63,253 nt of DNA from contig JALHOR010000014.1 in NCBI GenBank assembly GCA_022842885.1, positions 5,806-69,058 on the forward strand, in the 5' to 3' direction. Positions 9,428 through 17,918 of this stretch are shown here, piece by piece (within the stretch, counting starts at the first letter, position 1; each line of letters opens with the position of its first letter). Source of the DNA: Anaerolineae bacterium (lineage in GTDB: Bacteria > Chloroflexota > Anaerolineae > Aggregatilineales > Phototrophicaceae). The notes under the pieces were generated by a model, which had not been told where the DNA came from, made no database searches, and worked only from the letters and a program-made list of their open reading frames with translations. The position numbers and the translations under genes are program-made.

Positions 9428-11479
9428 TTAGCGGACAATGGGAATATCTACCCACGTCCCAATTGGATTGCCATCGGCAGCCAATACATTGATATTCACC
9501 GTGCGTTCTTCAATCCGGGTATACATGCCCACGCGCAACGTCGCAATATCCGCCGGAAGTTGTACGTCTGCCCGCGTGATGAGCGTATCACCTTCACACC
9601 AATAGCCGATATTATAGAAACTGCTATCGCGCTGCCCGCTGCGTTCTCCGGTGGCATCCAAAAAATGCGCGAAATATTGCGTGTTATGCTGTGCCAAGTT
9701 TTCTTCAATGTGCCAGCGTAAATACAGTTGATTATCGCTCAAATAATATCCGGTCAGGCGCACGCCATTTTCAAACAGCGGTGCCTCTATAGCCGTGATA
9801 GGCGTGGCTGACCATTCCGGCGCGGACTCATGAAAATGCAGGGTATATTCGCCTTCGCCGGGACGCATGGGTATTGTGACGGGGTTCGCTGTTTCGTATA
9901 ACTCCAACATCCCATACGGCGCGTGATTGGGAGGCAGCACAATAGCAAACGGCTGTGCTGGAAAAACAGCAATTTCACCACCTTCAATTAACACATCCCG
10001 CACGCATTCTGCCGTTTGATACAGCATCGGTTTCCATATTAGCGACCCGGAATAATTCACTTCGCCGCCGATAATCATCACATCTGAATAGGGCAATAAT
10101 TTTTCGCGCACCGTCAGTAAATAATGCAGCGGCGCATTCGCACCATAGGGCGTCGGATGGGTATCTACATAGGTGAGCAAATTGCGCCACCATATTGCTT
10201 GTGTGAGTAGAATAACACCGAAAAAACCTAATAGGGCGAAGTGTGGTAATTCTTTTATGGAGAATACAAAACGATTGTTCATCATTTTTTCTCCGACCTC
10301 ACCCCCCAACCCTCTCTCCAAATCCAACCTCACCCCCCCGCCCCCTCTCCAAACATGGAGAGGGGGAGTCGTGGAAAGGGTGTGTCTATGCTGCTTCTGT
10401 GCAGCGAAGTCAGGCATTATAAATAACAACCCTTCCACACCCATCGCTACCAAAATGCATAATGCTGGAATCACCAGCACAAAATAATGTTCATGCGCCT
10501 GAACGATATTTGCCGTCAGAATAATCGCTGTTAAAAATGCCCACAGCATGAGCAGCGGCGCAAAAAAACGATAGCGCCACCATGCCACAACAACACCTAC
10601 CAGCAACAAAATGATTGTCGCGTTCCATAGAAATAAGGGTGGCATTTGGGCATAAAAATCGGTAGCAGTTGGCGCTTGCATAAAAGCCACTTCCACGCCA
10701 TTGCCCGTCAGAAAGCGATATAACACTTGCACCGCATCGCTGCTAAAAGTTAGCCCACCACCATCGCCCGATACTAAGTTTTGGGCAGCATCCAAATCAG
10801 TTTGCGTTAGCCCGGATAAAAACGGCAGAGCCAAAATTAGCGTGATAACGATGCTCACCAAAAAAGTGGGCAAGTGAATATTTTTACGTCCGCGCCACAT
10901 CAGCCATGCCAGCAGCGCAAACATGACCAAGCCGCCATAATGAAATTGCAATTGTAAATAAAAAAAAGGCAGCGCCCATAATTGCGCCCACCGCTTATTT
11001 TCTAAAAAGCCGTATGCCGCCAACAACACGCCCACCAGCAAAAACGGCGGTTGCATGTTGGGATTCCAAATCTTGCGACTGAGCATGACTGCCCAGGGCA
11101 TCACGGCATACATCAGTGCCGCCAGAATTGCCACACGCGGATTAAGATACCGATGCGCGAACATCCATAACAAGCCAACGACAACCACATTCAGCAAACC
11201 CACAAAAGCGGTTGCCAGCGCCGGATTAGCCTCTAGCGCATAGGGTATTGCCATTAGATAGACCATCAAAGGACCCTGTGGTATCCCAACCGAGGCGATT
11301 AGCCCGCGATTCGGTAGTGGCGCACCTTGCAACCAATCAATCGCCAATTGCGAGAGCAGTGCCTCATCATAACGATAATCCACCAGACCGGGGCGTTCCC
11401 AACGCATGAAAGCGGCAAGCAACAAAATTCCCGCGAGAATAAACATATCGCGCCGGGTGATGGGATGAATGAGGGGCAT
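9428..11479 (-). CDS. GT39/ArnT-like membrane glycosyltransferase with an in-frame repeat insertion
   Basis: A 683-residue polytopic protein with at least ten hydrophobic segments. The first periplasmic loop carries DYRYDEALL, where the acidic pair resembles the catalytic loop of PMT/ArnT-type GT-C enzymes; a soluble C-terminal beta-rich domain follows. Such enzymes move sugars from polyprenyl-phosphate donors to envelope targets. Between two membrane segments the reading frame passes through a C-rich repeat (10296-10366), adding a Gly/Arg-rich loop. Its ATG shares its A with the TAA of the DUF3052 gene (TAATG), so the two are translationally coupled. The substrate is unknown. Confidence 0.75.
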   Translation of the reverse strand: MPLIHPITRRDMFILAGILLLAAFMRWERPGLVDYRYDEALLSQLAIDWLQGAPLPNRGLIASVGIPQGPLMVYLMAIPYALEANPALATAFVGLLNVVVVGLLWMFAHRYLNPRVAILAALMYAVMPWAVMLSRKIWNPNMQPPFLLVGVLLAAYGFLENKRWAQLWALPFFYLQLQFHYGGLVMFALLAWLMWRGRKNIHLPTFLVSIVITLILALPFLSGLTQTDLDAAQNLVSGDGGGLTFSSDAVQVLYRFLTGNGVEVAFMQAPTATDFYAQMPPLFLWNATIILLLVGVVVAWWRYRFFAPLLMLWAFLTAIILTANIVQAHEHYFVLVIPALCILVAMGVEGLLFIMPDFAAQKQHRHTLSTTPPLHVWRGGGGVRLDLERGLGGEVGEKMMNNRFVFSIKELPHFALLGFFGVILLTQAIWWRNLLTYVDTHPTPYGANAPLHYLLTVREKLLPYSDVMIIGGEVNYSGSLIWKPMLYQTAECVRDVLIEGGEIAVFPAQPFAIVLPPNHAPYGMLELYETANPVTIPMRPGEGEYTLHFHESAPEWSATPITAIEAPLFENGVRLTGYYLSDNQLYLRWHIEENLAQHNTQYFAHFLDATGERSGQRDSSFYNIGYWCEGDTLITRADVQLPADIATLRVGMYTRIEERTVNINVLAADGNPIGTWVDIPIVR
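10296..10366. repeat. C-rich palindromic repeat inside a coding sequence
   Basis: Two near-copies of a 31-bp unit (starting ACCTCACCCCC at 10296 and 10327) end in a perfect 10-bp inverted repeat: ccccctctcc at 10341-10350 and ggagaggggg at 10357-10366, loop of six. The DNA differs strongly in composition from the gene around it, yet the frame stays open across it. Confidence 0.8.
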
Positions 11480-11889
11480 TATCTATCTTTCGTGCGATAA
11501 ACGAATTTTAAGCCAGACCAAATCTCTGTCACCGCCGCCACTTTGACATCTACTAAGCCAATAGATAAGCCAAGATCGCGCACGGTATTTTCATCAATGT
11601 CAGTGGGAATTTTAGAGGATTTTTTCAGCCAAGAAATCCAAATCATGCCAGCGCGATGAATAGCATTTTTCAGCAGGGAAAATTCATGTTGCAGTGCCAC
11701 GCGGTCTTGATAAAACGCCTGCACAAAGTCGAGATTTCCAGCAGCATTCTCCAACGCCACAAGCTGCACATCGCCGGGTAATTCTGCCAAAAGTGCGTAA
11801 TCATCCGGCGCATGAACAAACGCCAACTTAAAGCCGGGCTTGATGCCCAATTTTTTGATGAGGGGCGTACCAGAATAGCCGGGGGTCAA
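11479..11889 (-). CDS. DUF3052 family protein
   Basis: A 136-residue protein with the hallmarks of DUF3052: GYSGTPLIKKLGI near the N-terminus, ISWLKKSSKIPTDIDE in the middle and VDVKVAAVTEIWSGLKFV at the end. No biochemical role is established for the family. I prefer a TTG start at 11889: AGAGG lies nine bases upstream, the start is four bases beyond the stop of the Uma2 gene, and it gives the usual family N-terminus (xTPGYSGTP). An ATG at 11925 is possible but would overlap Uma2 by 32 bases. The stop overlaps the start of the next gene. Confidence 0.85.
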   Translation of the reverse strand: MTPGYSGTPLIKKLGIKPGFKLAFVHAPDDYALLAELPGDVQLVALENAAGNLDFVQAFYQDRVALQHEFSLLKNAIHRAGMIWISWLKKSSKIPTDIDENTVRDLGLSIGLVDVKVAAVTEIWSGLKFVYRTKDR

Positions 11890-11893
11890 AGCA

Positions 11894-12484
11894 TTAGTCC
11901 TCTTTGCCGATGTTAAAAATTCCATGTTCAAAAATATCTTTGACAGGCAGGGTAAATCCCGGCAACACATTACCACCGGAAAGAATACCTTCAATGTCCA
12001 CTGTTTCAATTTGGACCGCGCCGTCTTGCGATAGCGTGCAGACTTCAATCCATTTTAACTGAACAAACACTAGCCACACAATTTCTGAGCCGTTGTATAA
12101 ATAATAAGCGGCTTTTTCGCGCATGGTGCTTGGTTTATCATCGGGTGATTGAATTTCCACTGCCAAATCCGGCATTTGGGTGACGGCACCACTTTCCACA
12201 ATGGGGCTGGTCGCCCGCCGAAACGAGACATCCGGCAATCGTAGATTATGATAATCCGTTGATAATCTATGAGCAGTATAGACGCTAGGATAACCTTTAG
12301 GGAATTGCTCAACATATAACAACAGATACATCGCAATGATGCCACACAATATTCCTTGTAGTTCTGTAGGCATTTTTTCGTGTATCTCCCCGTAGATGAG
12401 TTCTAATAATCTATCGCGGTTTTCCGGCAGTGTTGCCAATTGTTCAAAATCATCTACGGTGTAGAGCAGTTTCGTCATTTCCAT
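11894..12484 (-). CDS. Uma2 family (DUF820) putative endonuclease
   Basis: A 196-residue protein with the PD-(D/E)XK-like Uma2 core: RLPDVSFRR, then MPDLAVEIQSPDDKPSTMREKAAYYLYNG... where PD, the Glu in AVEI, and the downstream Lys form the expected nuclease signature (read here in parts: PDLAVEI, SPDD, REKAAYY). Uma2 proteins are widespread in cyanobacteria and Chloroflexi, often in many copies; their function is largely unproved, possibly mobile-DNA related. It lies between the XisI-like gene and DUF3052, same strand, with 32 bp and 4 bp spacing. Confidence 0.85.
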   Translation of the reverse strand: MEMTKLLYTVDDFEQLATLPENRDRLLELIYGEIHEKMPTELQGILCGIIAMYLLLYVEQFPKGYPSVYTAHRLSTDYHNLRLPDVSFRRATSPIVESGAVTQMPDLAVEIQSPDDKPSTMREKAAYYLYNGSEIVWLVFVQLKWIEVCTLSQDGAVQIETVDIEGILSGGNVLPGFTLPVKDIFEHGIFNIGKED

Positions 12485-12516
12485 TATGGGCTGCCTTTAT
12501 CTGGTTATCGGCTGCG

Positions 12517-12852
12517 TTACGAAGTTATATTTTCTGGCAACGTTTCACCCTGATAGCGCAGGACAATTTTTTCGCGCGGGATACCACCATTATGCACTAA
12601 GGCATCTACCAGTGGTTTATCGGTGTTATCTGCTTCTATCAGCACATAATCGCCGACAATACGGGCAAGCACTATAAAATTCGGGACTTTGATAATAGAG
12701 TGACCAGCATCGGGAATCACAAGCACCTGATACACTTTTTGAGTTGTTTCTTCCAAATAATAGATATGAACATCATAATCCCACCGATTGCTGTATTCTT
12801 TCACCTCATGGGCAACAATCGTTTCTAGTGTCGCTGTCATTATTCGATCCAT
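12517..12852 (-). CDS. XisI-like family protein
   Basis: A 111-residue protein whose C-terminal half (DNTDKPLVDALVHNGGIPRE, then KIVLRYQGE) matches the XisI family, named after a heterocyst fdxN element excision controlling factor. Most XisI homologues outside heterocystous cyanobacteria are not linked to any excision element, and I see no XisH partner or recombinase here, so the name indicates family only. The neighbouring Uma2 gene, another family common in the same genomes, follows 32 bp downstream on the same strand. Confidence 0.6.
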   Translation of the reverse strand: MDRIMTATLETIVAHEVKEYSNRWDYDVHIYYLEETTQKVYQVLVIPDAGHSIIKVPNFIVLARIVGDYVLIEADNTDKPLVDALVHNGGIPREKIVLRYQGETLPENITS

Positions 12853-12891
12853 AGTGCTATTTCTTCCGTTTCTACATCCACAACCAGAAAT

Positions 12892-14856
12892 TTAATCTGA
12901 TTGAGCTTCCCCCACTTTTACAGGACCCAAGCCAATTTGGGTATCCTGCGTGCCATCTGGCAAGGTAATCATCAAGCGGTTCATCGGGTCGGTGGCATCT
13001 GGAAAAGCGACTAAACTCAGCCACCAATCCCCACTTGGCGCATTTTCCGGCAGTTGCACTTCAACGGTATCCCCAACAATTTGCTCCGGTTGCCAGCAAG
13101 TGGTGGGGTAGCGTGTAGCGTTGGGCTGCCACACAAATGCCGCCATCGGCGTGCTGCCATCGGGCGCAACGGGCAGCACAGCAAACCAATACGGAATGCT
13201 CAATTGCCGATTGGCGCGATAATTCAAATGCAGTCGGATAAGATTGTTCTCGGTTTCAGCGTGCCAACCAACGAGGCGAAACATATCGCCAAATAGCACA
13301 TCTTGCGGAATAGCATTCTCATAGGGTGCGGGTGGCGGCGGTGTTGGGCGAATATCCGGCGCGAACATGGTATCCCAAGTGGTGGCTAGGGCAATCATTA
13401 GCGCGGCTTGAGCGATAAGCAGTGGCAACCAAACCCTAAGTCCTTGACCTTTCTCCAAATTTTGGATAGAGGAAGATGAAAGGGGATTAGATTTTTGAAT
13501 AGATGTTATCACCATGCCGGCTGATAACATGGCAAAGGGCGTAAAAAATAACCATACACGCCCGGTTTCACCCCGCGCTGTGTTGCTCAATAATAGCACC
13601 ACCAGCGTACAAAACAGCGCCAGTGGCAGCGCGTTCACGTTACGGCGCACAAAACGCGGCAATCCCCATAACCACACCAGCACACACGGCAAACTGCCCA
13701 ATAATGCCCATTCCCAAGCGTGCATCCACAACCAAGGAATATACGGGCGTTCCAATTGCAGGTGTTTGGCAAACGATTGGTCAAGAATTTCAAATGGCGT
13801 TGTTCCGGTGATAAGGGTATAAACCAGCCAAAAACCAAGTGCGCCGATACCAAACCAAATGCCCACAACCACCGGACGATACCAAGGGCGCGACTCGCGT
13901 TCGTTTAAAAGATAGTGCAGCAAGGCATAAAACCCATACAGCATTGCCACTGGCACTACCGATAAATTGGCAAAAGTCAGCAGCGCCGTAATCAATCCCG
14001 CCAGCAACCAATAGATTTCGCCGCGCCGTTTTTCCATGCCGAGCATCAGCAACCAAAACGCCAGAATGCAAAAAATGGGGTACACAATATTCCATACAGG
14101 TGACATCATCACCACGGTTGGCACAATCACCCACAGCAGCGCCATCCATCGGGCATGAGCCGCATCCATCAAGCGTCGCGCCACCGCATAAAATGGCAAG
14201 ACCATGAGTGCCGTCCACACGGGCATGAGCATTCCAAACCACAAGGACGCCCACTCAGCGGGCGTATAATGAAACATATTCGAGTTGTGGCATTGATTCG
14301 GCAGTAGCGCCCCATACAGCGCGTTAGACACATCCGGCAGCCATTCCAAAATCTGATTGATACCGCCGTAAATCATGGGTAATCCGGGCGGGCTGAGTGC
14401 CATATGAATGCTCACGGCATTTTGGTCATAACCGCCGTAGTATTCCATGACCGATGTCCAATCGAACCATGCCTCCACATCGCCCCAATCAAGCTGCGCC
14501 GCCACCAGATGCGGACCCGTGACAACGGGCGATACCGTGCGATTAAATAATTCCAATATGGGGTTATCGTAACGCAAGCTGATGACCACGACGGGCAAAA
14601 GCACGCCGCCTAAAAATGCCACCAACAAGCTCCAGCGGGCAGAAATGCGCCGCGCTGCCCAATACGCTGCCGCGCCATATAGCGCCGTTGCGATGACGAG
14701 TTTCAATGTTTGGGCAATGCCAACCCACTTATGGGGCCACAGCCAATTAAATAGCTCACCGCCGCGCAAAAACGGAATAACATCCAGCAGCAGCAGCGGT
14801 GCCAGCACAAGGCAAATCAGAGTAATCATGACGATAGGACGCGGGAGATGATTCAT
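12892..14856 (-). CDS. Large polytopic membrane protein, glycosyltransferase-like
   Basis: About 654 residues with an N-terminal block of about ten transmembrane segments and a soluble C-terminal domain (from about residue 500) resembling the C-terminal part of the neighbouring GT39-like protein: VLFGDMFRLVGWHAE, LRW/LNY strand patterns and a closing beta-sandwich. That shared tail, also in the gene at 24170, suggests a family of envelope polysaccharide enzymes. A degenerate palindromic repeat lies in frame between the last membrane segments (13448-13472). The start at the ATG 14856 is preferred over an upstream GTG at 14871; neither has a strong ribosome site. Confidence 0.65.
   Translation of the reverse strand: MNHLPRPIVMITLICLVLAPLLLLDVIPFLRGGELFNWLWPHKWVGIAQTLKLVIATALYGAAAYWAARRISARWSLLVAFLGGVLLPVVVISLRYDNPILELFNRTVSPVVTGPHLVAAQLDWGDVEAWFDWTSVMEYYGGYDQNAVSIHMALSPPGLPMIYGGINQILEWLPDVSNALYGALLPNQCHNSNMFHYTPAEWASLWFGMLMPVWTALMVLPFYAVARRLMDAAHARWMALLWVIVPTVVMMSPVWNIVYPIFCILAFWLLMLGMEKRRGEIYWLLAGLITALLTFANLSVVPVAMLYGFYALLHYLLNERESRPWYRPVVVGIWFGIGALGFWLVYTLITGTTPFEILDQSFAKHLQLERPYIPWLWMHAWEWALLGSLPCVLVWLWGLPRFVRRNVNALPLALFCTLVVLLLSNTARGETGRVWLFFTPFAMLSAGMVITSIQKSNPLSSSSIQNLEKGQGLRVWLPLLIAQAALMIALATTWDTMFAPDIRPTPPPPAPYENAIPQDVLFGDMFRLVGWHAETENNLIRLHLNYRANRQLSIPYWFAVLPVAPDGSTPMAAFVWQPNATRYPTTCWQPEQIVGDTVEVQLPENAPSGDWWLSLVAFPDATDPMNRLMITLPDGTQDTQIGLGPVKVGEAQSD
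13448..13472. repeat. Degenerate palindromic repeat inside a coding sequence
   Basis: Twelve-base arms, cctttctccaaa at 13448-13459 and tttggatagagg at 13461-13472, pair with two mismatches across a one-base loop. The sequence resembles the CCTCTCC...GGAGAGG palindrome at 10341-10366, so it looks like an older, decayed copy, again read in frame in a membrane glycosyltransferase-like gene. Confidence 0.55.
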
Positions 14857-14999
14857 AGGACTCAGCAGCACAATATCAACAACGGATAAATTTATTCAAA
14901 AATAGCAGGCAAATCATGAGGGGTATGAGGGGTAAAAACAAGAGTGGATTAAATCAGAGCAAAACAACCAACATCAATTGATTTGCCCTGATAAACCGA

Positions 15000-15737
15000 T
15001 TAATCTGTAAACCGATAGCGAATCAGCGTCCAGAGGGCGATGGGGGCATCTGTCCACTTGATTTTTTTGCCTTCCCACCATTCGCGCCCGTTGTATGAAA
15101 TCGGCACTTCGTAGATACGAATGCCTTTTTTCAGTACTTTTGCGGTGATTTCCGGCTCAAATTCAAAGCGACGGCTGCGGATTCGCATATCATGGACGAC
15201 TTCGGCACGGAATACTTTGTAACACGTTTCCATATCGCTCAGGATGGCGTTATAAAGAATATTCGTGCAAAGCGTGAGACCTTTGTTAGCGACCATATTC
15301 CAGAAGTTCATGGCTTTGCGCGGACCACCCAAAAAGCGTGAACCATACACAACGGGCGAAATGCCTTCGTAAATTGGCTTGAGCAAGAGAGGGTAATCAC
15401 GCGGGTCATATTCGTGGTCAGCATCTTGAATCAAAAAAATATCGCTGACTGCCGCCTGAAAGCCGGTCATCACAGCCGCACCTTTGCCCAAATTGCGCGG
15501 GTGATACAAAATCCGCACGCCGGGGTGCTGCTCGGCTTCCAATTCTTTCAGTACGTCACGGGTGCCATCGGTCGAGCCATCGTCTACGATGATAATTTCA
15601 TCTGCCAATTGCACTGCTTCGACCTTTTCCAGCACGTCGCGGATAGAATTGGCTTCGTTAAAACAGGGAATAACCACGCTCAGGGTGAGGGGTTTATGGT
15701 GGGTTTCGGCTTTTTTTGCTCTGGGTTCAACCAGCAT
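15000..15737 (-). CDS. GT2 glycosyltransferase, dolichyl-phosphate-mannose synthase type
   Basis: A 245-residue GT-A enzyme. It has LSVVIPCFNEANSI, the nucleotide-sugar Asp motif VDDGSTDGT, NLGKGAAVMTGF, and QDADHEYDP where the Asp-x-Asp-like acidic pair binds metal and donor; the SRFLGGPRKAM and METCYKVFRAE segments are typical of polyprenyl-phosphate glycosyltransferases. It would charge polyprenyl phosphate with a hexose on the cytoplasmic face, providing the donor used by the GT-C-like membrane enzymes just downstream. That link is inference from context. There are no C-terminal transmembrane helices, unlike GtrB-type enzymes. Confidence 0.9.
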   Translation of the reverse strand: MLVEPRAKKAETHHKPLTLSVVIPCFNEANSIRDVLEKVEAVQLADEIIIVDDGSTDGTRDVLKELEAEQHPGVRILYHPRNLGKGAAVMTGFQAAVSDIFLIQDADHEYDPRDYPLLLKPIYEGISPVVYGSRFLGGPRKAMNFWNMVANKGLTLCTNILYNAILSDMETCYKVFRAEVVHDMRIRSRRFEFEPEITAKVLKKGIRIYEVPISYNGREWWEGKKIKWTDAPIALWTLIRYRFTD

Positions 15738-15859
15738 ATCTCATCTTTCTTTCTGGATATCACAAAGTACAAAGTGGCGTCATTGTAGCATAAAAGACAC
15801 CTCTATCGGGCGTAAGGTTTCCCGCCGTTTGTCCTATTTTCCCGATTTGTGACTTTTGG

Positions 15860-15892
15860 TTGACGTGCAATTGTGCCGCATAGTGTTATACT
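15860..15892 (+). promoter_or_regulatory. Probable promoter of the PA14/SH3 gene
   Basis: An extended -10 element TGTTATACT (15884-15892) lies about 80 bases before the start codon. A TTGACG at 15860-15865 is 21 bases away, too far for a normal -35, so the extended -10 probably carries the activity. Confidence 0.45.
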
Positions 15893-15970
15893 TAATGCCA
15901 GTCTTCATGAATCAGATGATAGTGGCACAACCTAGGCTGCTATCCCAATGGGTTATCAGGAGTGGGTCTC

Positions 15971-17020
15971 ATGCGCGGGTTGCGATGGATTGTACCGGGA
16001 CTACTGATGTTGATTTTGGTACTGGTATTGCCAGATATCATGCCGCAGCCGCTGGCAGCACAACAATTTGGCAGCGGTTGGACAGGGTCGTATTTTAACA
16101 GTACCGATTTTAGCGGGAATCCAGTTTTTACCCGCATTGATGAGCAAATTAATTTTAATTATGGTACCGGTAGCCCGGTGCCGGGGTTTGTGAATACCGA
16201 TAACTTCAGTATTCGCTGGACAAACCTTGAAGATTTTGTAGCAGGCACGTATCGTTTTACCGCCATTGCCGAAACCGGAGTGCGCGTTTCGATTGATAAT
16301 GTGGTCATCATAGACCGCTTGGGCGGGACAGGTGGCATCCAAAATGCCACTGCCGATGTTCAAGTCACTGCTGGGACGCGGGATTTAAAAGTTGAATTTG
16401 TAGCCCTCACAGGCAATGCAACGGTTCAAATCTTTTGGGAAGCCGCCAATCTTGTGCCGACGGCAACGGCGGGTCCTTCGCCCACACCGGCACCACCCAC
16501 AGCAACAGGCTTACCTGCCATTCCGCCGGGTGCCTTAACCGCCACCGTCATTCGTGCCAGTGTATTGAATGTGCGTGGTGCGCCCTCATTAGGCGCTGAC
16601 CGGGTAGGACGTATTTTGCGCGGACAAACGTATGCCATCGTCGGACGCGATGCCAATGCGCGGTGGTTTTTGCTGCAACTCAGTGGCTTCCAAGCATGGG
16701 CGTATGGTTATTATCTGTTCATCGGAGGCAATGAATTTAACGCCCCCGTCACCAGTTCAACCGTGTTATCGGGCATTCCGGCAGGTTTTGCTGATACGGG
16801 CGTTTTGGTTGTGACGCAAGCGGGAATGCGACTGCGGGCAGACCCCAACACCGTCTCGCCGCAAATCGGGCGCATTCCTTGGGGGTCATTCTTGCCAGTG
16901 GTCGGGCGCGTTGCCGATAATTCGTGGTATCAGGTCGTATGGAAAGGCACCATCGGCTGGGTTTATACCCCCTATCTGGAGGTACGCCAAGGCAACATCA
17001 ACAATGTGCCGATTCGCTGA
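15971..17020 (+). CDS. Secreted PA14-like protein with two SH3 domains
   Basis: A signal peptide or membrane anchor (about residues 1-30, ending PLAAQQ) is followed by a PA14-like carbohydrate-binding module (WTGSYFNSTDFSG... FSIRWTNLEDFVAG... DNVVIID), a Pro-Thr linker (about 165-190) and two bacterial SH3 modules (VLNVRGAPSLGADRVG and MRLRADPNTVSPQIG), each beginning with the usual LNVR/LRAD strand. It is probably an envelope-associated protein binding glycans and peptidoglycan. The ATG at 15971 is chosen because AGGAG stands eight bases upstream; an in-frame GTG at 15962 overlaps that site. Confidence 0.85.
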   Translation: MRGLRWIVPGLLMLILVLVLPDIMPQPLAAQQFGSGWTGSYFNSTDFSGNPVFTRIDEQINFNYGTGSPVPGFVNTDNFSIRWTNLEDFVAGTYRFTAIAETGVRVSIDNVVIIDRLGGTGGIQNATADVQVTAGTRDLKVEFVALTGNATVQIFWEAANLVPTATAGPSPTPAPPTATGLPAIPPGALTATVIRASVLNVRGAPSLGADRVGRILRGQTYAIVGRDANARWFLLQLSGFQAWAYGYYLFIGGNEFNAPVTSSTVLSGIPAGFADTGVLVVTQAGMRLRADPNTVSPQIGRIPWGSFLPVVGRVADNSWYQVVWKGTIGWVYTPYLEVRQGNINNVPIR

Positions 17021-17059
17021 CGCCAGATCGGGAACGTAAAATTCACCGTTTTGTATCAC

Positions 17060-17098
17060 AAAAACCCTTCGGCAACACAAGTTGCTAGAGGGGTTTTT
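17060..17098. terminator. Rho-independent terminator between convergent genes
   Basis: Arms aaaacccttcggcaac (17061-17076) and gttgctagaggggtttt (17081-17097) pair over 16 bp with one bulge and loop ACAA, followed by T residues on the plus strand and A residues before it, so it can serve both the PA14/SH3 gene and the convergent GT2. Confidence 0.85.
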
Positions 17099-17144
17099 AT
17101 ATCCCTTAGATATTAAGTTCCTAAACTTTACGATTATTTCGTTT

Positions 17145-17909
17145 TTATGTTAATTTTCGTAGCAACACATACTTCCTGAATTCGTACCACGCCATAATTG
17201 CTGACAACCGCAAGCCGTGCCAGCCATCCTGATAGCCTTTGAGCGTGATGAAGCGCCAATAAAAATGGCGCAGTGGCTGCGTGATATATGTCCATGGTTT
17301 GGGGCGAATGCCTTGCTCATACAAAATTTGGGCATCATATGCCACATATTTTTGCTGCTTACGGAAAAATTGCGCCATGTTTTTGTAATTGTAATGCACA
17401 AAATGCTCATGTAGTGTGCCTTCTGCGCCCTGCAAAATCACCACCTCATGCACATGCCGCGCCGGATCATACTGAGCAGCACCGATTTTTAGCAAGCGCG
17501 TCTGGTAATCGGGATACCAGCCCGCGCCTTTGGTGAGTTTGCCCGCAATATAATTCCAGCGTGGAATACGAAAACCCACGCACTCGCCCGCTTGTTGAAT
17601 GACATGGCGCACTTCAGCCGCCAGTTCCGGCGTTACACGCTCATCAGCATCCACAAACAGCACCCACTGCGTCCTTTCGCGCACGCTATCTAAGGCGGCA
17701 TTGCGTTGTCCGGCATAGTGGTCAAACACACGCTGCACGACTCGCGCTCCGGCGGCTTGCGCCAACGAGACGGTTTCATCGGTGCTGAACGAATCAAACA
17801 CCATCACTTCATCAGCAAAATGCAGCGATTCAAGACATGCCACAATATGTTCCGCTTCATTGTAGGTGAGGACAATACCGGTCAAATGGGGCATGAGTGG
17901 GTTTTTCAT
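17145..17909 (-). CDS. GT2 glycosyltransferase, WaaE/KdtX-like
   Basis: A 254-residue GT-A enzyme with GIVLTYNEAEHIVACLES at the N-terminus, FDSFSTDETV, GQRNAALD and the metal-binding FVDADERVTPEL. The RIPRWNYIAGK, GWYPDYQTRLLK and HEHFVHYNYKNM segments are those of the LPS-core-type subfamily that adds glucose or heptose; in organisms without LPS it serves other surface glycans. It lies 9 bp downstream of the SH3-M23 gene and converges on the PA14/SH3 gene across the terminator. The specific sugar and acceptor are not readable from sequence. Confidence 0.88.
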   Translation of the reverse strand: MKNPLMPHLTGIVLTYNEAEHIVACLESLHFADEVMVFDSFSTDETVSLAQAAGARVVQRVFDHYAGQRNAALDSVRERTQWVLFVDADERVTPELAAEVRHVIQQAGECVGFRIPRWNYIAGKLTKGAGWYPDYQTRLLKIGAAQYDPARHVHEVVILQGAEGTLHEHFVHYNYKNMAQFFRKQQKYVAYDAQILYEQGIRPKPWTYITQPLRHFYWRFITLKGYQDGWHGLRLSAIMAWYEFRKYVLLRKLT

Positions 17910-17918
17910 GAGGCTGAT

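Noticed and set aside
10296..10366. Intron or intein inside the glycosyltransferase gene
   Set aside because: The frame is open throughout, with no splice-type or intein motifs; the sequence is a short palindromic repeat.
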